A DNA stretch of 64,000 nt from JAXDLW01 sp050998755 (GTDB lineage Bacteria > Chloroflexota > Dormibacteria > DASZGP01). Shown piece after piece: positions 49,402-57,386 of the stretch. The DNA lies in contig JBPCPW010000045.1 in the NCBI GenBank assembly GCA_050998755.1, positions 1-64,000 on the forward strand. Reading direction: 5' to 3'. The notes beneath the pieces are model-generated. The model was not told the origin of the DNA, made no database searches, and saw nothing but the letters and a program-made list of their open reading frames with translations. Both the position numbers and the translations under genes were made by a program. How positions within the stretch are numbered: the first letter of the stretch is position 1; every line of letters starts with the position of its first letter.

Positions 49402-50654
49402 ACGCCCACCTGGCGCGGCGCGCCTTCGCTGGTCGCCGGGTCCTGGTCGGAGTCTGTGGCGGGATCGCCGCGTACAAGGTGGCGGAGACGGTGAGCATGC
49501 TGGTCCGTGCGGGGGCGGAGGTCCGGGTGGTCATGACCCCCGAGGCCACGCGCTTCGTCACCCCGCTGACCTTCGAGGCACTCAGCGGGCAGCCGGTGGC
49601 CAGCGACCTGTTCGGCAAGCAGACCACCGCCGGCCGCGCCGGCGGGGAGGCCCACATTGCGCTCTCCGACTGGCCCGACGTGATCCTGGTCGCCCCAGCC
49701 ACCGCCAACGTCATCGCCAAACTCGCCCTGGGCCTGGCCGACGAGGCCCTGAGCACCACCGTCCTGGCCTCCAACACCCCCCTGGTCCTGGCCCCGGCGA
49801 TGCACTCGCGGATGTGGGAGCAGGAGGCGACGATGTCCAATGTCGCAACGCTACTGGCCCGCGGCGTGACGCTGGCGGGACCGGTTGACGGCCTGCTGGC
49901 ATCTGGCGAGTTCGGGTCCGGCAGGCTGGCGGACCAGGAGGACATCCTTCGTGCCCTGCACGCGGTCCTGCCCGGCGGTCGCGACATGGACGGCCTGGTG
50001 GTCCTGGTCAGTGCGGGCGGGACGCGCGAGTCGCTGGACCCGGTGCGCTATATCGGCAACCGCTCGAGCGGGCTGATGGGGCACGCGCTGGCCGCCGTCG
50101 CCGAGGCTCGCGGCGCCCAGGTCACGCTGGTGACCACGTCGAAGCTCGCGGAGCCGCGGGGCGTCGAGGTGGTGCACGTGGACAGTGCCGCCCAGATGGG
50201 CGAGGCGCTGCAGGCCCGTGCCGAGTCGTCGGACATCCTGGTCATGGCCGCCGCCGTCGCTGACTTCCGCCCGCGGGATGTCGCGGTGCAGAAGATGCGC
50301 AAGGCCGATGTACCGGACGCTCTCGCCCTGGAGGAGAACGAGGACATCGTGGCCTCCATTGGTCCCGGTGCCGGCGGACGGCTGGTCAAGGTGGGCTTTG
50401 CCGCCGAGACCCACGAGTTGCTGGCGCGGGCCCAGGAGAAGCTGATGGCCAAGCGCCTCGACCTGGTCGTCGCCAACGACGTGTCCGATCCCACCATCGG
50501 GATGGGTAGCCCCGACAACGCGGTGACCATCATCGGCCGCCAGGGCCTGCACCAGCACGTTGAGCGAGCTCCCAAAGAGGACGTGGCCTACGAGATCCTG
50601 AGCGCCGCGATGACCGTGCTCAGGGCCGGGCGTGAGGGCCAGAAGGCATCGTGA
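49398..50654 (+). CDS. coaBC: Phosphopantothenoylcysteine decarboxylase/synthase CoaBC
   Basis: A 418-residue bifunctional enzyme. The FMN-binding CoaC half (residues 1-190) has VGVCGGIAAYKVAE, the active His in RAGGEAHIALSDW and PAMHSRMWE, the actinobacterial form of PAMN. The loop normally carrying an active Cys reads LLASGEFGSGRL with Ser, also as in Actinomycetota. The CoaB half has VLVSAGGTRESLDPVRYIGN and AAAVADFRP. Its stop overlaps the GTG of the next small gene. Confidence 0.94.
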   Translation: MNAHLARRAFAGRRVLVGVCGGIAAYKVAETVSMLVRAGAEVRVVMTPEATRFVTPLTFEALSGQPVASDLFGKQTTAGRAGGEAHIALSDWPDVILVAPATANVIAKLALGLADEALSTTVLASNTPLVLAPAMHSRMWEQEATMSNVATLLARGVTLAGPVDGLLASGEFGSGRLADQEDILRALHAVLPGGRDMDGLVVLVSAGGTRESLDPVRYIGNRSSGLMGHALAAVAEARGAQVTLVTTSKLAEPRGVEVVHVDSAAQMGEALQARAESSDILVMAAAVADFRPRDVAVQKMRKADVPDALALEENEDIVASIGPGAGGRLVKVGFAAETHELLARAQEKLMAKRLDLVVANDVSDPTIGMGSPDNAVTIIGRQGLHQHVERAPKEDVAYEILSAAMTVLRAGREGQKAS

Positions 50655-50797
50655 CCGAGGAGCCCCCGGAGCCCCCGGAGCCCCCAGACAGGCTGACCGC
50701 CGACGATCCCCCGATATTCGACTTCGGGGCGGCTGCGTTCCTGATGCTGCTGCTCGCGCTGGGGCTGCTGCTGATGCTGACCATGGTCCACCGCTGA
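50651..50797 (+). CDS. 48-residue single-span membrane microprotein
   Basis: A small frame between coaBC and parA, joined to both by stop/start overlaps (GTGA at 50651, TGATG at 50795-50799). It encodes an acidic Pro-rich head (EEPPEPPEPPDR), then one strong hydrophobic segment (FGAAAFLMLLLALGLLLMLT) and ends MVHR. The junctions and lack of gaps argue it is translated. I know no family. It could be a membrane anchor or regulator for a neighbour, for example ParA. Confidence 0.65.
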   Translation: MTEEPPEPPEPPDRLTADDPPIFDFGAAAFLMLLLALGLLLMLTMVHR

Positions 50798-51744
50798 TGC
50801 CAACCGTGGTCAGCATCGCCTCGGGAAAGGGTGGGGTGGGCAAGACGACCACGGTGGCCAACATCGCCGTGGCCCTGGGGCGCCAGGGGGTCAGCGTGCT
50901 GGCCTGGGACATGGACGGGCAGGGAAACCTGGGCCAGGCCCTGGGCATGGATACCGCGGGGACCAGGGTCTCGAGCTACCACCTGATGTCGGGCCGCGTC
51001 ACGCAGATCGGCCCGGCCATCCAGCAGACCAGCTTTGCCGGCGTCAGCTGTATCACCGCCCACATGGAACTGTTTGCCGCGGAGCAGGAGCTTATGGGCA
51101 GCCAGGGCAAGGAGTACATCATGCGGACCCTGCTGCAGCAGCCCGAGGCCCAGCGCTTTGACCTGGTACTTATCGACCTGCCGCCCAACCTCGGCTTCCA
51201 TACCGTCAACGGGTTCGCGGCGTCGCGGTTCATCCTTGTGCCGCTGCAGGTGTCGGGATTCGCCCTGTCCGGCCTTCGGCAACTCTCCCATGCCATCCGC
51301 CTCGCCCAGCAGTACCTCAACCCCGAGCTCGAGATGCTGGGCCTGGTGCCGACCTTTGTCAACGCCCGCACCAACTTCAGCCGCGAACTGCTTGACGCCA
51401 TCCGCACCCTGCCCAACACCCGGGTCTTCCAGCCCTACATCCCCTACACCGTGCGCGTTGCCGAGGGTTCGCTGACTGGTGTGCCGGTGGTTGCCTCCAG
51501 CCCGGAGACGGCCGCGGCCCAGGCCTACGCCATGCTGGCCAGGGAGGTCTGGGAGGCGGTCCTCGAAGCCCCCGCCCACGTCACGCACGCGCCCCAGCCG
51601 GCGATCGCTTCACCGCACCGTGCCGCGCAGATCTCGATGGGCGACCTGGTGGCCTCGATGCGCTCCGAGGCCGTCGGTGATGTCGGCCAAGCTCGGCCAC
51701 GCCGGGGCTTCCTCGGCTGGCTACGCCACCTGCAGACGTCCTGA
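50797..51744 (+). CDS. ParA/Soj-family ATPase, without a ParB partner
   Basis: A 315-residue deviant-Walker ATPase: IASGKGGVGKTTTVANIA (signature Lys), AWDMDGQGNLGQALG (Walker A-prime) and VLIDLPPNLGF (Walker B). ParA-type proteins position chromosomes, plasmids or protein complexes. No ParB or parS-like repeats are next to it, so it is an orphan that may position another cargo. About 45 C-terminal residues form a low-complexity linker and a basic end (RPRRGFLGWLRHLQ) that could touch membrane. Confidence 0.88.
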   Translation: MPTVVSIASGKGGVGKTTTVANIAVALGRQGVSVLAWDMDGQGNLGQALGMDTAGTRVSSYHLMSGRVTQIGPAIQQTSFAGVSCITAHMELFAAEQELMGSQGKEYIMRTLLQQPEAQRFDLVLIDLPPNLGFHTVNGFAASRFILVPLQVSGFALSGLRQLSHAIRLAQQYLNPELEMLGLVPTFVNARTNFSRELLDAIRTLPNTRVFQPYIPYTVRVAEGSLTGVPVVASSPETAAAQAYAMLAREVWEAVLEAPAHVTHAPQPAIASPHRAAQISMGDLVASMRSEAVGDVGQARPRRGFLGWLRHLQTS

Positions 51745-53756
51745 GCCGCTATGCCGAAGTGGTGGTGGACCGCCGGACCGGCCCATCACTGAGGTCCTTC
51801 ACCTACCTGGTGCCAACCGCCATGGAGGCCCTGATCGTCGCCGGCGTCCGGGTCGTGGTGCCGTTCGGCAAGCAGACCGTCACCGGGTATGTGCTGGGGC
51901 TCAAAGACACCGCTGACCACCCGGACCCGCGGGCCATCGAGTCCCTGGCAGGGGATGACGAACCCTCGCTCCTGCTGCCCTACCAGGTCGAGCTGGCGCA
52001 CTGGATCTCGTCGTATTACGCGGCGCCGCTGCCAGACGTCGTCAGGGCCATGATCCCCCCCGGGATCCGCTCCATCAAGGTGGGCTCCAAGCGCAAGCGA
52101 GGCCCCCGGGTGGAGAGCCGGGACCGGACCCTCAGCGGTAAGCAGCGGGAATCGCGGAGCGGTCGTTTCACCGCCGCCCAACAGGCGGCGTTGGAGGCGG
52201 TGCGAGAGGCGCTCGAGGTTGGGCGCGGCCGCGTCCTGCTCCACGGCGTCACGGGCAGCGGCAAGACCGAGGTCTACCTCCAGGCCATCGAGGACTGCCT
52301 GGCCACGGGGAGGGGGGTCATCGTGCTGATCCCCGAGATCGCCCTCACCCCGCAGACCATCTCGCGTTTCGCCGAGCGCTTCGCCGGCACGATCGCCGTC
52401 CTCCACAGCCTCCTCACCCCGAGCGAGAAGGCGCTGGAATGGCGGCGCCTGCGGTCGGGCCAGGCGACCGTGGCCATCGGACCAAGGGCCGCGATCTTCG
52501 CCCCCATCGAGAACCTGGGGCTGGTGGTGGTCGACGAGGAGCATTCCACGACCTACAAGCAGCTCCGCGTGCCCCGGTACAACGCCGTGGACGTGGCCCA
52601 CCGGATCGGCGACCTTGCCGGGTGCGTGGTCCTGCTCGGCAGCGCCACCCCGAGCCTCACCACCTACTATGCCCACGGCCGAGCCGCCGACGGCTTCGAG
52701 GGTGCCCGCATCCTCGAGTTGCCCGAACGCTACAACGGGGCCGCCCTTCCGTCGATGGAGGTCGCCGACATGCGCGGCGATGACAGCTGGAGCCTGAGCC
52801 GGCCGATAGGCGAGAAGCTCACCGTCGCCGCCCGCCACGAGCTGGACCGCGGGGGACAGGTCATCCTGTACCTGAACCGCCGCGGGCTGGCCTGGTACGC
52901 GCGCTGCCGCAAGTGCGGGGAAGCGGTGGGATGTCCCAACTGCAGCGTCTCGCTGGTGTACCACGGGGCGACCCGGGAGCTCAGCTGCCACTACTGCGGC
53001 CACGCCGAGCCGATGCCCTCGACCTGCCCCAACTGCGAGGCCAGGGGCCTGCACACGGTTGGATTTGGCACGGAGCGCATCGAGGCCGAGGCCCAACGCA
53101 TCCTCCCTGGCGCGCGGGTGGTTCGCCTGGACCGCGACACGGCCTCAACCCGTGACGCCTATTACGGCATCTGGGATGCCTTTGGTCGCGGCGAGGTCGA
53201 CGTGCTGGTGGGCACCTCGCTGGTGGCCAAGGGCTGGGACCTGCCAGGGGTTGGGCTGGTCGGTGTGGTTGATGCCGACCAGGCGCTCAACTACCCCGAC
53301 TTCCGCGCTGCCGAGGACACCTTCGCCAGCCTGGTGCAGGTCGCGGGGAGGGCTCGGCGCAGCGACGCCCGAGCCATCGTCCAGACCATGAATCCCCACC
53401 ACTACGCGGTCCGCCTGGCGCTCCAGCACGATTACCACGAGTTCGTCTCAGAGGAATTGGCGGTGCGGGAGGCGTTGGACTTTCCGCCGTTCTCCCGGCT
53501 GATCGACGTCACCGCCTCGGCGGCCGAGGACGCCACGTCGCGCCGGATGCTGGAGGGCTTCGCGGGGGCCCTTCGGGACACCATCGCGATGCAGGGGATC
53601 GAGGGGGTGACCGTCCTGGGCCCCAGCCAGGCGTTCATCCACCGGCTCAGGGGCGAGTACCGCTGGTCCCTGACCATCAAGGGCCGGGACCTCTCCGCAG
53701 TCAAACCTCTGCTGCCGGACGGGCGCGGGTTCCTGGTGGACGTGGATCCCCTCTAG
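51741..53756 (+). CDS. priA: Primosomal protein N' (PriA)
   Basis: A 671-residue replication-restart helicase. The 3'-DNA-binding domain begins SRYAEVVVDRRTGP, Walker A is HGVTGSGKTEVYL, the DEEH box is VVDEEHSTTYKQ, and eight zinc cysteines lie in CRKCG, CPNC, CHYCG and CPNC. The conserved N-terminus requires a start at CTG 51741, which overlaps the parA stop as CTGA; the first canonical start, GTG 51759, would remove six conserved residues. Confidence 0.92.
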   Translation: MSRYAEVVVDRRTGPSLRSFTYLVPTAMEALIVAGVRVVVPFGKQTVTGYVLGLKDTADHPDPRAIESLAGDDEPSLLLPYQVELAHWISSYYAAPLPDVVRAMIPPGIRSIKVGSKRKRGPRVESRDRTLSGKQRESRSGRFTAAQQAALEAVREALEVGRGRVLLHGVTGSGKTEVYLQAIEDCLATGRGVIVLIPEIALTPQTISRFAERFAGTIAVLHSLLTPSEKALEWRRLRSGQATVAIGPRAAIFAPIENLGLVVVDEEHSTTYKQLRVPRYNAVDVAHRIGDLAGCVVLLGSATPSLTTYYAHGRAADGFEGARILELPERYNGAALPSMEVADMRGDDSWSLSRPIGEKLTVAARHELDRGGQVILYLNRRGLAWYARCRKCGEAVGCPNCSVSLVYHGATRELSCHYCGHAEPMPSTCPNCEARGLHTVGFGTERIEAEAQRILPGARVVRLDRDTASTRDAYYGIWDAFGRGEVDVLVGTSLVAKGWDLPGVGLVGVVDADQALNYPDFRAAEDTFASLVQVAGRARRSDARAIVQTMNPHHYAVRLALQHDYHEFVSEELAVREALDFPPFSRLIDVTASAAEDATSRRMLEGFAGALRDTIAMQGIEGVTVLGPSQAFIHRLRGEYRWSLTIKGRDLSAVKPLLPDGRGFLVDVDPL

Positions 53757-53761
53757 CTGTT

Positions 53762-53803
53762 AGGGTGTCGGGAGTCGTGAGCCGACCCTTCAAGGGTCAC
53801 CCT
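53762..53803 (+). promoter_or_regulatory. Compact three-way-junction leader before the CHAP gene
   Basis: Closing stem AGGGTG (53762-53767) with CACCCT (53798-53803), an inner TCGG/CCGA hairpin and a CCCT-TCA-AGGG type hairpin fold into a three-way junction starting 5 nt after the priA stop. It matches no riboswitch I know. About 50 nt separate it from the ribosome site. Confidence 0.45.
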
Positions 53804-53869
53804 GCCGGGAAGCGGGGGGCAGCGACCACCAACCACTTCAAATCACTTCGCCAAGGGGAGGTTCCAATC

Positions 53870-54982
53870 CTGGGCTTACGAATCCGTGCGCTGGTAGTCT
53901 GCCTCGCGGTTGGAGCGGCGCTCACGGCGCTGGTACCGGCGAGCGCCGACCAGACCAGTGCCCTGCTGGCCCAGCGGCAGCAGCTGCAGCAGCAGGTCGG
54001 CGGACTGGGGGGCGACAAGGCCAGGGCGCTGGCCAACCTGCTCGCGGCGCAGGACGCGCTCAACCAGCTCCAGGGTGAGCTGCGGGCCAACTCCCAGTAC
54101 CTGGCTGCCCTGAACGGCGAGCAGGCGAACCTGCGAGGCCAGATCTCCAACACCGAGCACAACCTGGCCCAGCAGCGCCTGCTGATCGCCGAGATCAGCC
54201 GTGGGCAGTACAAGACGGCCACCGGTGACCAGACGATCGCCCTGATCTTCGCCTCCAGCTCGTTCAAGGAGATGCTCGGGCGCATCATGTCCGAGATCAC
54301 CGTTCAGCGGCGCGTGGCCGACACGGCCCGCAGGATCAAGGTCGAGCAGGCCCAGCTGAAGGGTCTGGCGGTCGACCTGGACAAGAAGCAGGCGCAGGCC
54401 GTGCTGCTGCAGGACCAGCTGACCCAGGCCAATGGCCGAGAGCTGGCGATGGTCGCCAACTACGACCAGAGTGTGAGCGCGCTTGATTCGCAGTCGCGCG
54501 CCCTCCTGGGACAGATCAGCAACCTGAACTCCGAGATCGCCGTCCGCCAGGCGCCGCCCCCGCCGGTCGCCCGCGCCGTCTCCAGTTCCATCTCCACTTC
54601 CAGTTCCGGTTCGGGCGGCAGCTTCAGCTCCGGCGGCGGCAAGGTCAACGGCGGCGGTAGCTGCGGCAACCACTTCAGCTACGGGTACTGCACCTGGTAT
54701 GTCGCCAACCGGCGCTGCATCCCGTGGTTCGGCAACGCATGGGAGTGGTACGGGCAGGCGCAGGCCTACGGGTACCCCGTTGGCCACCAGGCGCGCGTCG
54801 GCGCGGTGGTGGTCTGGGACCAGCGCATGAGCGGCTACGGCCACGTGGGCTACGTGGAGAGTGTCCGGTCCGACGGCTTCACCGTCTCGGAGATGAACTA
54901 CAACGGCTGGAACCAGGTCGACACCCGCTTCGTGCCGTACTCCGACCCGGGACCGCTGACCGGCTTCATCTACGCCAAGTAA
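53870..54982 (+). CDS. Secreted coiled-coil/CHAP peptidoglycan hydrolase
   Basis: About 370 residues: signal peptide (LRIRALVVCLAVGAALTALV, cleavage after ASA), a long PcsB-like coiled coil (LLAQRQQLQQQVGG onward, to about residue 230), a Ser/Gly linker and a C-terminal CHAP amidase/endopeptidase domain with catalytic Cys in YGYCTWYVANR and His in GYGHVGYVES. It resembles FtsEX-activated septal hydrolases. The signal peptide lacks an ATG: AAGGGGAGG (53853-53861) is followed by ATC 53867 and CTG 53870. The first canonical start, GTG 53765, would add 35 residues and fall in the leader. Confidence 0.85.
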   Translation: MGLRIRALVVCLAVGAALTALVPASADQTSALLAQRQQLQQQVGGLGGDKARALANLLAAQDALNQLQGELRANSQYLAALNGEQANLRGQISNTEHNLAQQRLLIAEISRGQYKTATGDQTIALIFASSSFKEMLGRIMSEITVQRRVADTARRIKVEQAQLKGLAVDLDKKQAQAVLLQDQLTQANGRELAMVANYDQSVSALDSQSRALLGQISNLNSEIAVRQAPPPPVARAVSSSISTSSSGSGGSFSSGGGKVNGGGSCGNHFSYGYCTWYVANRRCIPWFGNAWEWYGQAQAYGYPVGHQARVGAVVVWDQRMSGYGHVGYVESVRSDGFTVSEMNYNGWNQVDTRFVPYSDPGPLTGFIYAK

Positions 54983-55021
54983 GGCTGACCAACCGCGCCT
55001 GAACCAGGTCGGCAGCCCCTC

Positions 55022-55567
55022 TAGGGTGTACAGCCTCCGAGATAAGGCGACAGCGAAGACGCCACAGCCGGGGCCCTGACGCCCCTGGCGTAACCCCCGG
55101 CGGCGGACGGGGCCGACCCGCGCAACTGCCGCTTGCAGCGGCGGAATTTCACGGCCCCTCGACTCTGCGCTCGCCTGCGAAGGTCATTGCTCCCTGAGGG
55201 GCCACTCGCGTGCTCGAGACGCCGCACCGGGGGATTGCGCCAGGGACGTCACCCCGGCTACCGCAGGGGTTTTCGCTGACTCCGTATCCCGAATACGCTG
55301 CGGAGATCAAGGGGACGCGGCCGTCAGGCCTCAACGGGGGCGGGTGGCGCCGCGGGGGCGTTGTGCCTGGTTGCGTCCGAAGCGATCCAGCCGGGCTCAC
55401 CCGGCTGACACCTCGCAGGGATCGCTGAGGTCGAGGCCAGGAACGTCACGAACTAACCGTTGGAGAGGCGCTGCCACCCGGCCGTCAAGCCAGGTGCAAC
55501 GCACCCGCGGCGTCAGGCCCCGCCGGGGGCCCTGCCTGTCGCGTCATCTTGGAAGCTGTTCAGGCTA
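55022..55567 (+). repeat. 545-bp inverted-repeat-bounded element, copy 2
   Basis: Second copy of the element at 17157-17699, same orientation, lying between the convergent CHAP and ice-binding genes. Its right edge (55538-55567) is the imperfect inverse of the left edge, and it supplies the TAG stop of the ice-binding gene on the minus strand. The nested stem keeps pairing despite changes: CAGCCGGG-CTCA-CCCGGCTG here against a shorter stem in copy 1. The 72-codon frame (55210-55428) is again present with the same C-terminal half. Confidence 0.8.
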
Positions 55568-56560
55568 GGTCCTGTTTCTTTGGGTCCAGGCCCGTGCCCC
55601 GACGACCGCGCTCGCGGCGGCGAAGGCCAGCGAGACCGGGATCCAGGGCAGGCTGCCAAGAGGTCCGCCACCCGCGCTGGGCAGCATGGGGACGGCGGGC
55701 GATGCCGATGCCGATGCGGATGCGGATGCGGATGCCGATGCCGATGCCGATGCCGATGCCGATGCCGATGCCGATGCCGTGGGAGTCGGTGATGGGCTGG
55801 CGGCCGGTGCGTCGCAGGTGGCCGGCGCCGTTATCCGATCATTGATCAGGGTCACCTGGCCGTTACGCGCCAGCGCGCGGCCGGCGACGGTCACTCCATT
55901 GTTGATGCTGATCGTGGTCAGCGCCAGGATCGTCCCCGCGAATTCCGTGTAGGTGTCCAGGGTCGCGGAGCTGCTCACCTGCCAGAACACATTGCAGGCC
56001 TGGGCGCCGTTCGTGAGTACAACCCGTGCGCCCGGGGCACCCGCGGCACCGGGAGCGGTCACCAGCGTGCTCCCGGTCTGGAAGATGAAGACCCCATTGC
56101 CGCTGAGGGTCAGCGTGCCTGTGAGGGTAGGAGCGGTCGTCTGACAGTAGGTGCCAGCCGTGAGGGTCTGGCCACCCAGGTTCTGACCTGATTTGTCGAA
56201 GTTGCACGGGGAGGCCTTGGCTGCTCCATAGGCTGCAGTCAGGTCGTTCTGGGCGGTGCCGGCCGCGGCGGTGCCACGCTCGACCGTCCCATTGGTCACG
56301 GTTGCGCAGGGCATGGCGCACGGCGGGAACCCGGTGGCGGACTTCGCGGGGGACACCCCCACGCTGCCGCTGATCACCGACGGGCCGCTGTTGGTGACAT
56401 TGGGAGTGGCCCCGAGAACCGCGTAGCCCGCGGCGGTACCGAGGCCGGGTGCCGTCGACGCCATGACGACGGTGGCCTGTGCCGCGGTGAACAGCGTCGC
56501 GGCCAGGAGCGCCAGGAGCACGGCAGCCCGTCGGGCGGGGTGCAAGACCTCGGGTGACAT
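55565..56560 (-). CDS. Ice-binding-like (DUF3494) surface protein with Ala-Ser stalk
   Basis: A 331-residue secreted protein. Signal peptide (AVLLALLAATLFTAAQA), then a DUF3494 beta-solenoid: LGTAAGYAVLGATPNVTNSG, ISGSVGVSP, QTLTAGTYC, TLTLSGNGVFIFQTGS, and GRALARNGQVTLINDRI. DUF3494 proteins bind ice or act as adhesins. A stalk of 13 Ala-Ser dipeptides follows, then LPSAGG, a membrane span and a basic tail, like a sorting signal with imperfect LPxTG. ATG at 56560 with GAGAGGAG upstream. Its stop lies in the repeat element edge. Confidence 0.88.
   Translation of the reverse strand: MSPEVLHPARRAAVLLALLAATLFTAAQATVVMASTAPGLGTAAGYAVLGATPNVTNSGPSVISGSVGVSPAKSATGFPPCAMPCATVTNGTVERGTAAAGTAQNDLTAAYGAAKASPCNFDKSGQNLGGQTLTAGTYCQTTAPTLTGTLTLSGNGVFIFQTGSTLVTAPGAAGAPGARVVLTNGAQACNVFWQVSSSATLDTYTEFAGTILALTTISINNGVTVAGRALARNGQVTLINDRITAPATCDAPAASPSPTPTASASASASASASASASASASASASASPAVPMLPSAGGGPLGSLPWIPVSLAFAAASAVVGARAWTQRNRT
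55701..55778. repeat. Thirteen tandem hexamers in the ice-binding gene
   Basis: Thirteen units of gatgcc/gatgcg in a row encode the (Ala-Ser)n stalk on the minus strand. Pure in-frame hexamers are prone to slippage, changing stalk length without breaking the frame. Confidence 0.92.
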
Positions 56561-56777
56561 CAGCTTTCTCCTCTCAACGGGCATGGCGAACCCGTCGCTC
56601 CAATCGGGACCTCCACAGGGTCCGTCCTGTGCCGCAACAATATCCGAATTCCCCGAACATGGCCGCGCGGTGTTACGGACGCTGTTACGCGAGCGGATGT
56701 ACAACCGGAATCAACGGTCACTGCGCGGACACCGCCGTAGCACCCGTAACCGCTTCAACACGAGCAGGAGGGTCCAC

Positions 56778-57188
56778 ATGAGCGAGTCACACGTCCCGGG
56801 ACACACAACGGCCACGGTGTCGCGCGCTGTGCGCGACTATACCGCGCTCACCCAGGTGCACAACTTCGCCGAGGAGATCGAACCGCTACTTGCGGAGGCT
56901 CGCGCCAACCCCAGCCACAGGGCTGCCCGGACGCTGTCGAAGGACGCGTCCCTGAACGCTGTGCTGATGGCCATCGCGGCGGGGGTGGAGATCCAGGACC
57001 ACAGCGCTCATGGGTCCGCCATTCTCCAGGTCCTGCGCGGTCATGCCAGGGTCCACCTTGAGGAGGGCGAGGTCGATCTCCGCGCCGGCGAGGCGATCAG
57101 CCTTGCCGGACGCGTGCCTCACCGCCTCGCGGCCGTCGAGGAAACCGCGCTTCTGCTGGTGGTCGTCGCGGTGCCGCCCCGCTCCTGA
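56778..57188 (+). CDS. Cupin-domain protein
   Basis: A 136-residue small cupin. Residues 60-135 show the two cupin motifs in reduced form (AAGVEIQDHSAHGSAILQVL, then GEAISLAGRVPHRLAAVEET) with two potential metal histidines. The N-terminal half is helical. ATG at 56778 with AGGAGGG upstream. Enzymatic function is unknown; such proteins often serve as sensors or small-molecule binders. Confidence 0.75.
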   Translation: MSESHVPGHTTATVSRAVRDYTALTQVHNFAEEIEPLLAEARANPSHRAARTLSKDASLNAVLMAIAAGVEIQDHSAHGSAILQVLRGHARVHLEEGEVDLRAGEAISLAGRVPHRLAAVEETALLLVVVAVPPRS

Positions 57189-57347
57189 GCGCTGCCGGAC
57201 CAGCGGCGCCGAGTTAGCCACCCCAGAGCGCCGAGAAGCGCGATCAGTCCTGCGACACCCTCGGCTAGACCGGGCCCGGCGTTGGTCCCGGGCAACATCC
57301 GGGCAGCGGGGCACCTCGCGGGCGGTATGGGCCATTCCCCTTCCCAT

Positions 57348-57371
57348 CTACTACAAAGTAGCACTATGTAG
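57348..57371. promoter_or_regulatory. AT-rich inverted repeats before the GH3 gene
   Basis: CTACAAAGTAG (57351-57361) followed by CTATGTAG (57364-57371), in an AT-rich patch just before the GH3 start, with a TAGAAT -10 at 57369-57374. It resembles BlaI- or PadR-type operators; the regulator is not nearby. Confidence 0.45.
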
Positions 57372-57386
57372 AATGTCGGCGTGAGG

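Noticed and set aside
55701..55778. Regular short repeats resembling a CRISPR array
   Set aside because: The 6-bp units are contiguous without spacers and encode the Ala-Ser stalk of the ice-binding protein. No cas genes are present.
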